The translations under genes and the position numbers were made by a program. A DNA stretch of 64,000 nucleotides, taken from Pleurocapsa sp. FMAR1 (GTDB lineage Bacteria; Cyanobacteriota; Cyanobacteriia; Cyanobacteriales; Xenococcaceae). The notes under the pieces were generated by a model that searched no databases, was not told the DNA's origin, and was given only the letters and a program-made list of their open reading frames with translations. Shown here in pieces: positions 33,192 to 42,209 of the stretch; the first letter of the stretch is position 1, and the number at the start of each line of letters is the position of its first letter. The stretch covers positions 4,588,001 through 4,652,000 of the forward strand of contig NZ_OY762512.1 of the NCBI RefSeq assembly GCF_963665995.1. Direction: 5' to 3'.

Positions 33192-34616
33192 TTACGAAGT
33201 AGTCTCAGCAACAGAAGGTATCTCTGACGAAGCTTCTACTGTCTCTTCATTCGACTTAAAGACAACCCGCAGCAAAGCAGGTGCTATAAAGGTAGTGGCA
33301 ATTACCATGACCACAATTCCCGCTTCTAAAGCTGGAGATAAAACACCGCTAGATGCACCAACCGCCACAAACACTAAACCCACTTCTCCTCTGGGAATCA
33401 TACCAACACCGATCGCCAACTTGTCTAAATCTGGCTGACCAAATACAGTAAATCCTGCCAAAACCTTACCAATAATAGCGACAGTAATTAGAAAAGCAGC
33501 GATAATTAAGCCTTCTCTATTCTCAGGGTTGATTGGATTCAACACGCCTAAGTTGGTTTTGGCACCCACCGCAATAAAAAAGATTGGCACGAGCATATCC
33601 GATACAGGCTCAACTAGACGCTGTAATTCTTTCCGTCTATCGGTTTCATCCAAAACCAGTCCCGCAGCAAATGCTCCCAAAATCGCTTCTAAATGAATTG
33701 CAGTTGCCAAGTATGCCATCACAAAAGCAAAGGTAATAGCAGGAACTATTAAACCTCCACGAGTTTTCAATAGCTCGACTATTTTGACAAAGCTTCTATT
33801 AAAGACATTACCTAATAAAATCGCCCCGACTAAAAATCCAGTGGCACTAATGATCAAATAAATAACGTTACCAACATCAACTTCTCCTGTTTTTGCTAAA
33901 CTTGCTGCTACGGCTAAAACAATTACCCCCAAGACATCATCAATTACCGCAGCACCTAAAATTATTTGCCCTTCTTTAGAAGTTAGCTGTCCCATTTCCG
34001 AGAGTACTCTAGAAGTAATGCCGATGCTAGTGGCTGTAAGGGCAGCACCCGCAAAAATTGCAGGAATAGCAGGAATGTTAAAAATAATCATCAATCCCGC
34101 AGTACCCGCAGCAAAAGGAGCAATTACGCCAATAATAGCTACTGTAAGAGCCTGAGTACCTACCTCCATCAACTCTTTGAGGTTGGATTCTAAACCAATT
34201 TCAAACAACAGCACAATAACTCCAATCTCAGCCAGCAAAGAAATCACTTCAGACTGGAGATGAAAAGTAACAGCCACGTTTTCTGGACTTAAGTCCGTGG
34301 TCATTTGCAAAAACTGCATAATTAGGGAATCACCCGCTTCAATTCCACCTTCGGGAAACACCAAAAAATGTAAAACAGAAACACCGACAATGACACCAGC
34401 GATTAGTTCTCCCAAAACGGAAGGAAAATCAAAAGCAGCGCAAATTTCCCCACCCAGTTTGGCAGCAAAATAGATAGTAACGGCACTAAGCAACACCCCC
34501 GCCAAGACAATTGAAGGATCGGCTTGGGCGATTTCAGTTGTTAGCAACAGATGAGAATTTGACAATTGAAATATATCGGTGAATGCTAGTAAATCAATCG
34601 AATTTAGCAAAATCAT
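33192..34616 (-). CDS. Cation:proton antiporter (CPA2/KefB-NapA type)
   Basis: The 474 residues form a membrane protein with about 12 hydrophobic segments matching the Na/H exchanger domain: LGELIAGVIVGVSVL near the start, EIGVIVLLFEIGLESNL, ALTATSIGITSRVL, AAVIDDVLGVIVLAV with the transport-type Asp pair, and GMIPRGEVGLVF near the end. No TrkA-N domain follows, so it is the transport core alone. It exchanges Na or K for protons, most likely in the plasma membrane or thylakoid. Confidence 0.92.
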   Translation of the reverse strand: MILLNSIDLLAFTDIFQLSNSHLLLTTEIAQADPSIVLAGVLLSAVTIYFAAKLGGEICAAFDFPSVLGELIAGVIVGVSVLHFLVFPEGGIEAGDSLIMQFLQMTTDLSPENVAVTFHLQSEVISLLAEIGVIVLLFEIGLESNLKELMEVGTQALTVAIIGVIAPFAAGTAGLMIIFNIPAIPAIFAGAALTATSIGITSRVLSEMGQLTSKEGQIILGAAVIDDVLGVIVLAVAASLAKTGEVDVGNVIYLIISATGFLVGAILLGNVFNRSFVKIVELLKTRGGLIVPAITFAFVMAYLATAIHLEAILGAFAAGLVLDETDRRKELQRLVEPVSDMLVPIFFIAVGAKTNLGVLNPINPENREGLIIAAFLITVAIIGKVLAGFTVFGQPDLDKLAIGVGMIPRGEVGLVFVAVGASSGVLSPALEAGIVVMVIATTFIAPALLRVVFKSNEETVEASSEIPSVAETTS

Positions 34617-34966
34617 CTGAATAGATTTGAACCGTAGTTAATATTTAATTAACTACAGGTTAATGAACCTGAAAAGACTATTTCAGTGTATTTAACTACC
34701 TTGTTGGTAATTAAAACAACATCAATATCAATAATAAATTAGTATTGACGACAATTCTAATTTATTATTTGGCGATCGCCACAGGTAGTTAACTTATAGC
34801 TTATAGCTTTTTAGCAAATGCCGACAAACCATACTGAGTAACCTTTAAACACTTAACAATATCTTGTACGGATGTTACCACCTTGGCTTTTAGATCTAGC
34901 TCAAGCTATTATTTAAATATATACAAAAGGTATATTTAGCTACAGAAAACAAAAAGGAGATCAGTT
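34617..34966. other. Intergenic region with two adjacent inverted repeats
   Basis: GTAGTTAA-7-TTAACTAC (34634-34656) is immediately followed by AGGTT-AATG-AACCT (34657-34670). Both are just upstream of the antiporter gene and could be its operator or a riboregulatory hairpin. The rest is AT-rich and contains the promoter of the small gene at 34967. Confidence 0.4.
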
Positions 34967-35167
34967 ATGACTATCAACCGCAACGCAACATCTAACAATC
35001 AAGCTTGGAACAGCAAAAAATTGATCGAGCTTAGTGATAACCTAGGCAAAGCCTATAATCCAGGGCTAAATTCCGCCAAATCTGACAAAAAAGCAGATGT
35101 TTGGACTACAGAAAAATTCATCAACATGAGTAGACATTTAAGTTCTGCTTATGGTGTAGACTTCTAA
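34967..35167 (+). CDS. Uncharacterised 66-residue protein with an internal 17-residue repeat
   Basis: A strong AAAGGAG lies 9-10 bases before the ATG, supporting a real gene. I do not recognise the family. The protein consists of two copies of one motif, W14-Y30 and W46-Y62, each 17 residues with pattern W-(N/T)-(S/T)-x-K-(L/F)-I-x-(L/M)-S-x-x-L-x-x-A-Y and seven identical positions. It is hydrophilic, with no signal or membrane segment. A second tiny gene with a strong ribosome site follows at 35340. Confidence 0.75.
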   Translation: MTINRNATSNNQAWNSKKLIELSDNLGKAYNPGLNSAKSDKKADVWTTEKFINMSRHLSSAYGVDF

Positions 35168-35339
35168 GACTGGTTCATAATTAAGGCAAAAAAAGCGATA
35201 GGTATTAATCTTATCGATTAGTTACAAAATACAGAAACTAAAACGTTCATCCTCAAATTAAGTCAAGTAAATTAGGACGGAAGTAAGGAATAGCCCGAAG
35301 GAACGCGCCTCAAATCATTTCAGCTAAGGAGGCAATACA

Positions 35340-35477
35340 ATGAGATTGTTTAAATCGTTTTCTAATCACAAAAATAAAACTGCTGCTGAGTCAGTTAATC
35401 CACAAACCGCAGCAATTCTAATGTCCTACGGATTTTCTGGCACTAAAAATTCCGCTCGACAAAAAAGCGCAAACTAG
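35340..35477 (+). CDS. Uncharacterised 45-residue protein
   Basis: This short frame has a near-perfect AAGGAGG (35326-35332) seven bases before the ATG. The product is basic at both ends with a central AAILMSYGFSGTKN segment and no membrane helix or known motif. It lies 172 bases after the 66-residue gene in the same orientation. I infer that it is translated from the ribosome site; function is unknown. The stretch 35281-35310 upstream contains a fragment similar to the GCGCGTTCC repeats. Confidence 0.6.
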   Translation: MRLFKSFSNHKNKTAAESVNPQTAAILMSYGFSGTKNSARQKSAN

Positions 35478-35480
35478 TTA

Positions 35481-35500
35481 GGGCGATTCGCGAATCGCCC
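35481..35500. repeat. Palindromic repeat GGGCGATTCGCGAATCGCCC
   Basis: This perfect 20-bp palindrome has the same core as the palindrome at 14610-14637. It sits 4 bases after the 45-residue gene and may act as its terminator stem. A MITE-like element has inserted into its right flank. Confidence 0.75.
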
Positions 35501-35501
35501 C

Positions 35502-35591
35502 CAATACCGTTCGTTTAAGCCCCCCATCCCCCAACTTTGGGGGATTTAGGGGGCGGATGAAATAACTTAAGAGACTAACCGAACAGTATTG
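35502..35591. mobile_element. 90-bp MITE-like element with target duplication
   Basis: The ends are CAATACCGTTCG and CGAACAGTATTG, inverted repeats with one mismatch in 12. The element is flanked on both sides by GAATCGCCCC (35492-35501 and 35592-35601), a 10-bp direct repeat best read as target-site duplication. The interior is a CCCCCAACTTTGGGGG hairpin like those near pilQ. Confidence 0.75.
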
Positions 35592-35603
35592 GAATCGCCC
35601 CTA

Positions 35604-36392
35604 CTAATGCAAAATTTGAGAGAGAAACTTTTGTAAACGTTCTTCCTTTGGATTATTAAAAAATTCATCGGGCGTGGTGTCAGCAACCAGAGTACCATCT
35701 GCTAGAAAGATAATGCGATCGGCTACTTCGCGGGCAAAGCCAACCTCATGAGTGACGCAAACCATAGTCATCCCCGATTCTGCCAGACTCCGCATAACAT
35801 CTAATACTTCTCTGACCATTTCTGGATCGAGTGCGCTGGTAGGTTCGTCAAACAGCATCACTTTAGGCTGCATGGCTAAAGCACGAGCGATCGCAACTCT
35901 TTGTTGTTGACCCCCAGAAAGTTGACCTGGATATTTATTGGCTTGATGGGCAATACCAACTTTTTCTAATAGTTCCATAGCACTTGCCTTGGCTTGGGAT
36001 TTGGATAAGCCTCGCAGGTGAATTGGTCCTAAAGTAATGTTATTAAGCACCGTCAAATGGGGAAACAAATTAAACTGTTGGAATACCATGCCCACTTCTC
36101 GGCGTAATAGTTCGATTCCTTTATTATTGTGAGCGATCGCAGTACCATCAATGGCGATACTGCCTTTTTGATAGGGTTCTAAACCGTTAAAGGTGCGAAT
36201 GAAGGTAGATTTACCCGAACCAGAAGGGCCCATTAGCACGACAACCTCACCTTGATTGATGGTTGTGCTTACGCCTTTGAGTACGTGAAAACCATTGTCA
36301 TACCATTTCTCTACGTCACGGGCGAGAATAATTGGTTTTGTTTCTAAGGTAGCCGTATTTGATAGGTTTGATTGCGGTTGAAAGTTAGTCAT
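35604..36392 (-). CDS. Polar amino acid ABC transporter ATP-binding protein (GlnQ-like)
   Basis: The 262 residues from the ATG at 36392 (frame open to 36455, which would overlap the next gene) contain Walker [10 protein letters not shown] (about 55-63), the Q loop [11 protein letters not shown], signature LSGGQQQR, Walker [15 protein letters not shown] and the switch His in [12 protein letters not shown]. It powers uptake together with the two permeases at 40269-41602 and the binding protein at 39355, although it is separated from them by two other transporter genes. Confidence 0.92.
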   Translation of the reverse strand: MTNFQPQSNLSNTATLETKPIILARDVEKWYDNGFHVLKGVSTTINQGEVVVLMGPSGSGKSTFIRTFNGLEPYQKGSIAIDGTAIAHNNKGIELLRREVGMVFQQFNLFPHLTVLNNITLGPIHLRGLSKSQAKASAMELLEKVGIAHQANKYPGQLSGGQQQRVAIARALAMQPKVMLFDEPTSALDPEMVREVLDVMRSLAESGMTMVCVTHEVGFAREVADRIIFLADGTLVADTTPDEFFNNPKEERLQKFLSQILH

Positions 36393-36433
36393 TTTTTTAC
36401 CTTCGATATTGAAAGTTATTTTTGAAATCTTGG

Positions 36434-37198
36434 TTAACGATAAAAATATTCCCACAGTAATTTGCCGACCAAAACTGTAGTAACGGTAATAAAAATCGGT
36501 TTAATAAACTTAGCTCCTTTTTTGGTAGCGAATGTCGAGCCAAAATAAGCACCAATAGCAACTCCAACCGCGCCAAAAATACCTTCGGGAAAACTAATTG
36601 CACCCAAAATCCAAAAAGATATGAGTGCAATAAGATTAGTCATAAGATTGATAACCTTAGCCGAACCAGTGCCACGCAGAAAATCTAATGACCAGATAGA
36701 CACTAAGGCAAAGACTAAAAAAGTACCTGCCCCTGGCCCAAAAAAACCATCATGAAAACCAATAATTAAGCCGAAGAACGCTAATTTTATAATCTGGATT
36801 GAATCATGGGTTTTGGCGATCGCCATATCGGCTTTTTCTAAGCCAAAGTTAGGTTTAAAGACAACAAATAAAGTAATTGCCACCATCAATAAAATTACGA
36901 TTGGTTCTGCCCAAGCTTTAGGTAAAAAACCAATCGAAAGACTACCAAACCAAGAACCAAAAACCGCAGGAATACCCATATAAATACAGGCTTGCCAATC
37001 AACCTGCTTGGCTTGAGCAAATTTAAAAGAGCTAGTCAGCACACCACAAGTTCCGCAGAGTTTGTTAGTGGCGATCGCCGTTGTTACAGGTAAGCCACTA
37101 AAGATTAAGCCTGGAATCATAATCATGCCTCCACCACCAGCGATCGCATCTACAAAGCCAGCTATAATTCCTGTGAAAAAGATAACGATTAGTATCAT
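36434..37198 (-). CDS. TSUP family (TauE/SafE) membrane permease
   Basis: The 254-residue protein has about eight hydrophobic segments. The TSUP signature [20 protein letters not shown] is near the N terminus and [18 protein letters not shown] in the second half is its internal repeat. Family members move sulfite, sulfoacetate, taurine-related or other organic anions. It stands between an amino acid ABC ATPase gene and a glutamate-type symporter gene on the same strand, so an organic sulfur or amino-acid-linked substrate is conceivable. Confidence 0.9.
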   Translation of the reverse strand: MILIVIFFTGIIAGFVDAIAGGGGMIMIPGLIFSGLPVTTAIATNKLCGTCGVLTSSFKFAQAKQVDWQACIYMGIPAVFGSWFGSLSIGFLPKAWAEPIVILLMVAITLFVVFKPNFGLEKADMAIAKTHDSIQIIKLAFFGLIIGFHDGFFGPGAGTFLVFALVSIWSLDFLRGTGSAKVINLMTNLIALISFWILGAISFPEGIFGAVGVAIGAYFGSTFATKKGAKFIKPIFITVTTVLVGKLLWEYFYR

Positions 37199-37293
37199 TT
37201 ATAGTTCTTGGCTTGTTTTTATCGAGAATAGGCTACTTAAATTGGCGTTGCATAGCTGCGAGATGATTATGAACAAAAAAGATTAATGATTCT

Positions 37294-37339
37294 CCCAGTC
37301 CCCTAGTCCCCTAGTCCCCTAGTCCCCCAGTCCCCAAGT
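37294..37339. repeat. Tandem 8-bp repeat (CCCCTAGT, about 5.7 copies)
   Basis: Imperfect CCCCTAGT units lie between the TSUP and symporter genes. It is a simple-sequence repeat prone to slippage. Confidence 0.85.
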
Positions 37340-37377
37340 CAGCCTCTACCATCCCATGAAGGTGCAACGCCCTTAAA

Positions 37378-38919
37378 TTAGATAGCAGTAGGGACTACTA
37401 CTGGCTCTTCTACAGTAGCTGGTGTGCCTTTGCCTTTCTCCAGGCGATCGACTACGCCAGCACCGACACAATCGCCCCAGACATTAACCGTCGTGCGACA
37501 GCGATCGAGAAACCAGTCAATTACTAAAATTAGAGAAACACCTTCAATGGGAATATTAACCGCCCGTAGCACGATTACCATCGTCACTAAGCCCGCTTCA
37601 GGAATTCCTGCTGCACCGATAGCTGCTAAAGTCGCTGTCAAGAAAATAACCACTATTTGACCAAAACTTAATTCAATGCCGTAAATTTGGGCGATAAATA
37701 CAGCAGCAACGGCTTCATAGAGAGCAGTTCCATCCATATTAATCGTCGCCCCCAAAGGCAAGACAAAATTAGCAATTCTAGAGGAAACATGGTTTTTTTC
37801 GATGACGCACTCCATCGATAAAGGCAGGGTGGCAGAACTAGAAGCGGTAGAAAAAGCCGTAGTTAAAGCGGGTAGCATCCTTTTGATATACGAAAAAGGA
37901 TTGCGTTTGCCAACGAATTTTAAGATTAAAGGTAAAACTACCAAACCGTGAATTAACAAAGCAATAATCACCGTAAAGGCATATTTACCCAAACTGGCAA
38001 ACTCGCTAGCAAAGCCAGTAAATCCCCCAGCTTCGCCCAAACGTCCTGCAATCAATGCACCGATGCCGAAAGGGGCGGTTAATAAAACCAAATCGATAAT
38101 TCTCATTATCGCTTCGTTTAGCCCTTCTACCAGACGAATCACTCGTTCACCCATTTCCCCCAAGGTAGTTAAAACACCGCCAAATAGTAGAGAGAAAATA
38201 ATTAATGGTAGTACATCATTATCGACCATTGCTCCAAAAAGATTTTGGGGTAATAAACCAACAATGACTTCTTTGAGAACTTCGCCAATAGAGCTTTGTT
38301 CTTTCCCTTTTACTTTGTCGGCAATTGCCAAATCTATTTGTATTCCCTGACCTGTAGCTTTTGGCGTTACTGTTTTTCCTGCTGGATTAGTCCAGCCAGT
38401 TACCGTTAGGCTATTGTTTTGAAATTTATCCTGGGGGGCAATTGTACCGCGAATATCGTTTTGATCTTTGAGAATCGCCATATAGCGATCGTCAAACGGT
38501 TTTTTGGCAGTTGCGCCATCAAGATTAATCGTGTTATTGCTTATGCTATAGTCAACATTTTCTAAAACTTGACCGCCTCTAAGAGCAATTCGATCTGCTT
38601 CAGTATTGGCAATTCCTGGCTGAATAATATTAACCAAAAGTAAACCTAATAAAACAGCTAACCCTGTGGTTATAGTGTAAAAAATGATTGTTTTACCGCC
38701 AATTCCTCCTATTTGACGAACATCTCCCAAACCTGTAATGCTAGTAATCATTGAGGTCATTACTAAAGGAATTACTAACATCAATAAGGCGTTAATAAAT
38801 AGTTCCCCAATAAAAGAAACAGAAGTTCCCACTGCGGGAATTAATCCACCAATTAAGATACCGACAATGATTCCAATCAATATCGGTATTAATAATGATT
38901 TTTGTTGTGTTTGAGTCAT
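37378..38919 (-). CDS. Dicarboxylate/amino acid:cation symporter (DAACS, GltP-like)
   Basis: The 513-residue protein carries the DAACS marks: the serine-rich STASSSATLPLSMECV reentrant loop, LPLGATINMDGTALYEAV with the NMDGT sodium/substrate motif, and AAIGAAGIPEAGLVTMVIV. About 110 hydrophilic residues (about 105-215) are inserted between the third and fourth membrane segments, making it longer than the usual 410-430. Typical substrates are glutamate, aspartate and C4-dicarboxylates with sodium or protons. It lies beside a polar amino acid ABC system. Confidence 0.93.
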   Translation of the reverse strand: MTQTQQKSLLIPILIGIIVGILIGGLIPAVGTSVSFIGELFINALLMLVIPLVMTSMITSITGLGDVRQIGGIGGKTIIFYTITTGLAVLLGLLLVNIIQPGIANTEADRIALRGGQVLENVDYSISNNTINLDGATAKKPFDDRYMAILKDQNDIRGTIAPQDKFQNNSLTVTGWTNPAGKTVTPKATGQGIQIDLAIADKVKGKEQSSIGEVLKEVIVGLLPQNLFGAMVDNDVLPLIIFSLLFGGVLTTLGEMGERVIRLVEGLNEAIMRIIDLVLLTAPFGIGALIAGRLGEAGGFTGFASEFASLGKYAFTVIIALLIHGLVVLPLILKFVGKRNPFSYIKRMLPALTTAFSTASSSATLPLSMECVIEKNHVSSRIANFVLPLGATINMDGTALYEAVAAVFIAQIYGIELSFGQIVVIFLTATLAAIGAAGIPEAGLVTMVIVLRAVNIPIEGVSLILVIDWFLDRCRTTVNVWGDCVGAGVVDRLEKGKGTPATVEEPVVVPTAI

Positions 38920-39354
38920 TTTATGTAGTCAGTCAAATATTTTATAAACTGATTATCTAAGCAAAATACAGACTATGCAGTAGCTTTTGTTGCAATTCAC
39001 CATAGATATAAATTATTGTTTATTATTTGTGTTCATTTAGTTTATGCACAGAAAAAAAACTTAACTGATTTAAACTGAAACAATTGATAATATAAAAACT
39101 TACTAACTGACGTTACGCAATACAACGAAAGATCGATACTTTCAACAAGCACGTGGAAGCAGAAAAATAAATACTACCTACTCTTCACAGATTAATTAGT
39201 GCGTAACATCAGCGACCGAAAAATTTTGATTCTTAACGTCAGAGAGAAACAATTTAATCTTTTCCCTTTTCCCCTTAACCCTTTCCCAGTCTCAACCGAT
39301 TAATTTGCTTCTTAGGAGTAGAAGTTACTACAATTTTTGTTTACTTATATTTTG
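38920..39354. other. Intergenic region between symporter and binding-protein genes
   Basis: These 435 bases hold a 106-bp inverted-repeat element (39107-39212) and otherwise AT-rich DNA. The symporter promoter must lie here because the gap is too long for simple read-through. No RNA gene was recognised. Confidence 0.45.
39107..39212. mobile_element. 106-bp MITE-like element (CTGAYGTTACGCA family), copy 1
   Basis: CTGACGTTACGCA on the left and TGCGTAACATCAG on the right are inverted repeats with one mismatch in 13. A second element with the same ends lies at 49628-49721. No target duplication was visible. Confidence 0.75.
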
Positions 39355-40257
39355 CTAAGTAGTAGCAGTAGCAAAATCTTTGGGCAGAGGTTCGCCAAAC
39401 CACTCTATAGACAATTGATTTAATTTCCCAGATTGTTTGAGATTGGCAATAATATTATTTACCTGCTGTAAAAGTTTTGTATCCCCTTTACGAATGCCAA
39501 CATAACAAGGAGAATTTTTGAGGATAAATTTATTCTCAATTTTTTGGTCGGGATTGTCTTGAATTAATTTGGCTGCTACTGCATTTGCTGTGGCAATCAA
39601 ATCTACCTGTCCCGATACCAATGCCGAAGCTGTCAAACTATTGTTGGCATAGCGTTTTATGTCTACCTTACCTGGAGGCAGCTTAGAGATTTCCAGATCT
39701 TCTAAAGAACCTTGCGCCACACCTATAGTCTGCCCTTTAAGATCGTCAAGAGAACTAATTTCAATATTAGGTCTGCCGTAAACCCCAGAGAAAAAAGGTG
39801 CATAGGGTTGGGAAAAGTCAATAATTGCTGCTCTTTCTTCGTTTTTGCCTAAACTAGAAATTACTAGATCGACCCGATCTGTTTGTAGAAAAGGAATGCG
39901 GTAATTTCCGACCACCGTGACAAGTTCTGCTTTTACCCCCAATCCTTTAGCAATTTGATTTGCTACGTCGATATCATATCCCTGAGGCTGCATATTGACT
40001 CCTACCCCCCCAAAGGGAGGAAAGTCAGCAGGTACGGCAATATTGATTTCTCCCGACTTTTGGATTTCTTCTAAAGTCTTTCCTGTCGATATCTGGGCAA
40101 TATTTTTGGGAGAGATATTTGCTTGGGATTTAACTGCATCTGAATCTCCTCCCGAACACGAAGCAATACCCACAGTCAGAAAAAAACTGGCAAAGAATAA
40201 TGCTAAAGCTCTTTTAAAGCCATTGGGAAATAGTGCTTTGAGAAAATCTAAGGTCAT
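39355..40257 (-). CDS. Polar amino acid ABC transporter substrate-binding lipoprotein
   Basis: The 300-residue protein has a lipoprotein signal (lipobox IASC, Cys at about 34) and a family 3 solute-binding domain: GEINIAVPADFPPFGG, GYDIDVANQIAKGLG, DLVISSLGKNEERAAIIDFSQPY, and the LKGQTIGVAQGS hinge region. Family 3 proteins bind polar, acidic or basic amino acids. The gene is 11 bases after the second permease gene and is certainly co-transcribed with it. The acidic amino acid symporter downstream hints at glutamate/aspartate, but specificity is not proven. Confidence 0.93.
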   Translation of the reverse strand: MTLDFLKALFPNGFKRALALFFASFFLTVGIASCSGGDSDAVKSQANISPKNIAQISTGKTLEEIQKSGEINIAVPADFPPFGGVGVNMQPQGYDIDVANQIAKGLGVKAELVTVVGNYRIPFLQTDRVDLVISSLGKNEERAAIIDFSQPYAPFFSGVYGRPNIEISSLDDLKGQTIGVAQGSLEDLEISKLPPGKVDIKRYANNSLTASALVSGQVDLIATANAVAAKLIQDNPDQKIENKFILKNSPCYVGIRKGDTKLLQQVNNIIANLKQSGKLNQLSIEWFGEPLPKDFATATT

Positions 40258-40268
40258 GGCGATCGCTC

Positions 40269-40922
40269 TTAAGCCTCATAAGATAATTTCTTTTCTAAAT
40301 GCTGACTCCAGATGGATAGGGGATAGCAGACTATAAAATAAATCAAACCTGCCAAACCAAATATCAGCAAAGATTGCAAAGTCACGTTATTAATCAAAGC
40401 TGCTGCCCTCGATAGTTCGGTAAAGCCAATAATTGAAGCTAGAGAAGTCCCTTTAATTACCTGCACTAAAAAGCCAACGGTAGGTGCGATCGCACTTCTT
40501 ACTGCTTGGGGTAGGATAATTAGCTGCATTTGTTTTACGTAGCCAAATCCAATTGCCGAACCCGCTTCCCACTGTCCTTGGGGTAAAGATTCAATCGAAC
40601 CACGCCAAATATCAGCCAAAAAGGCACTAGTAAATCCTGTCAAAGCCAAACTAGCTGCTGCTAAAGGAGATAAGTTGATGCCAAACACTACCGAAAGACC
40701 AAAGAACGCCAAAAATAGCTGTAGCAGTAAGGGTGTTCCCTGAAAGAACTCGACGTAGACAAAGCTAATACCTCTTAGCCATTTACTAGCAGAGATCCGC
40801 ATTAGCATAACGATAAAACCGACAATGCCACCCCCAATAAAGGCGATCGCGCTTAGAATTAGTGTCCACTTAGTAGCAATGACCAAGTTAATAAATATAC
40901 GCGAAAGTGTAAATCCGTCCAT
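40269..40922 (-). CDS. Polar amino acid ABC transporter permease (second subunit)
   Basis: The 217-residue inner-membrane protein has the HisM/GlnP permease domain, with the EAA loop ESLPQGQWEAGSAIGFGYVKQMQLIILPQAVR that docks on the ATPase, and about five membrane helices. It lies 5 bases after the first permease gene and 11 before the binding-protein gene. Confidence 0.93.
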   Translation of the reverse strand: MDGFTLSRIFINLVIATKWTLILSAIAFIGGGIVGFIVMLMRISASKWLRGISFVYVEFFQGTPLLLQLFLAFFGLSVVFGINLSPLAAASLALTGFTSAFLADIWRGSIESLPQGQWEAGSAIGFGYVKQMQLIILPQAVRSAIAPTVGFLVQVIKGTSLASIIGFTELSRAAALINNVTLQSLLIFGLAGLIYFIVCYPLSIWSQHLEKKLSYEA

Positions 40923-40927
40923 AGCAA

Positions 40928-41602
40928 TTAACGTCTATATTTAGCAAACTTAAATGCCCGATCTTCAATTAGAAAAGCCACCCCTTTTATCAGCCAGACA
41001 ATTACTAGATAAAGCAATGCCAGGGTAAAATAAATCTCAAAGCTGCGGAAGGTGCGAGAGTTTAAATAATCTCCTGCATAGGTTAAATCTTCGGCTGCAA
41101 TTTGTGAGACAACGCTGGTAAACAGTACAGCTAGAATTACTTGACCGATTAAGGCTCGATATATATTGGCTAAAGCTGGCGGAATAATGATGTAGCGAAA
41201 TATTGCCAGTTTCTTAAAGCCAATCGCCATCCCCGCTTCCCATTGTCCTTTGGGAATGCTTTCGACTCCAGCCCGCACTATTTCTGTAGAATATGCCCCA
41301 AAATTAACCGCCAAAGAAAGAATTGCCGCTTGTTCTGCCGATAGCTTGATGCCTAGATTGGGCAGACCAAAAAAGATAAAAAATAACTGAATTAAATAGG
41401 GTGTGTTGCGAATCACCTCTACATAAGCCAAAGCGATCGCATTAAGAATTTTATTGTCAGAAGTCCGACATAGTGAACCTAAAATACCAATAATCAGCCC
41501 AAAGGCGATCGCCAGGAACGAGATCTTTATAGTCAGCCAAGCTCCAGCCAGCAAGACATCGATATTTTCCCAGATTACGGAAAAATCAAATGTGTAGTTC
41601 AT
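40928..41602 (-). CDS. Polar amino acid ABC transporter permease (first subunit)
   Basis: The 224-residue protein of the same HisM/GlnP family has the EAA loop ESIPKGQWEAGMAIGFKKLAIFRYIIIPPAL. It is the first gene of the permease-permease-binding protein operon and would form a heterodimer with the following gene product. The upstream region contains a MITE-like element, so the promoter must lie within 41603-41746 or inside the element. Confidence 0.93.
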   Translation of the reverse strand: MNYTFDFSVIWENIDVLLAGAWLTIKISFLAIAFGLIIGILGSLCRTSDNKILNAIALAYVEVIRNTPYLIQLFFIFFGLPNLGIKLSAEQAAILSLAVNFGAYSTEIVRAGVESIPKGQWEAGMAIGFKKLAIFRYIIIPPALANIYRALIGQVILAVLFTSVVSQIAAEDLTYAGDYLNSRTFRSFEIYFTLALLYLVIVWLIKGVAFLIEDRAFKFAKYRR

Positions 41603-41746
41603 TTTTATGCCAAAAGATATAACTTCTGTTTGCCTGAATTACCTGTGTACCATATACATTAATTTGAATAAATACTGTATGGAAAAATACAAAGTGGCTG
41701 TAATCATTTGTAAGGGCGAACGGTGAGGTAGTAAAAACCATTTAAA

Positions 41747-42173
41747 GCCTAATGTGAATTAGCGGTCAGACCCCCTAAAGGGTTTAACAGTTTGCTCAAC
41801 GGGTCACAGACCCGCAACGCAACTGTCTCACCGCGTCGCCGTCAGAGGTCAGACCCCGCGTCGACGCAAGGCGCAAGGGAATGCTGACCTAGCAAGGGAA
41901 TGCTTATTCACGCTTTTAAATAAAATTGGTCTGTAAAGCCACAATTTGTTCCTGGGGGAACTTTCCCCCAGACCCCCAGCTGGGGACGTGACGACCCTCC
42001 CCAGACCCCTTCCGTAAACATTGACATCGATTCTTCCTATAATTTATTAGAGTCTAAATCAGCATAATACAGTTAAATTCGCCTCAGTTTAATTTAAACA
42101 AGAAATCTCTCTACTTACCGAGATATATAGGTTTTCTCTAAAATAAAAAAAGAAAGTTAATTCACATTAAACG
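41747..42173. mobile_element. About 427-bp MITE-like element (AATGTGAATT family), copy 2
   Basis: The ends GCCTAATGTGAATT and AATTCACATTAAACG correspond to the copy at 24967-25375. Shared internal blocks are AGCGGTCAGACCCCCTAAAG, CACCGCGTCGCCGTCAGA, GGGGACGTGACGACCCTCCC and TTCCGTAAACATT. Non-coding. It occupies most of the 607-base gap between the ABC permease and DMT transporter genes. Confidence 0.8.
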
Positions 42174-42209
42174 TATTTAATTTGTTATTAAATCCTAATT
42201 CTGGGAAAT

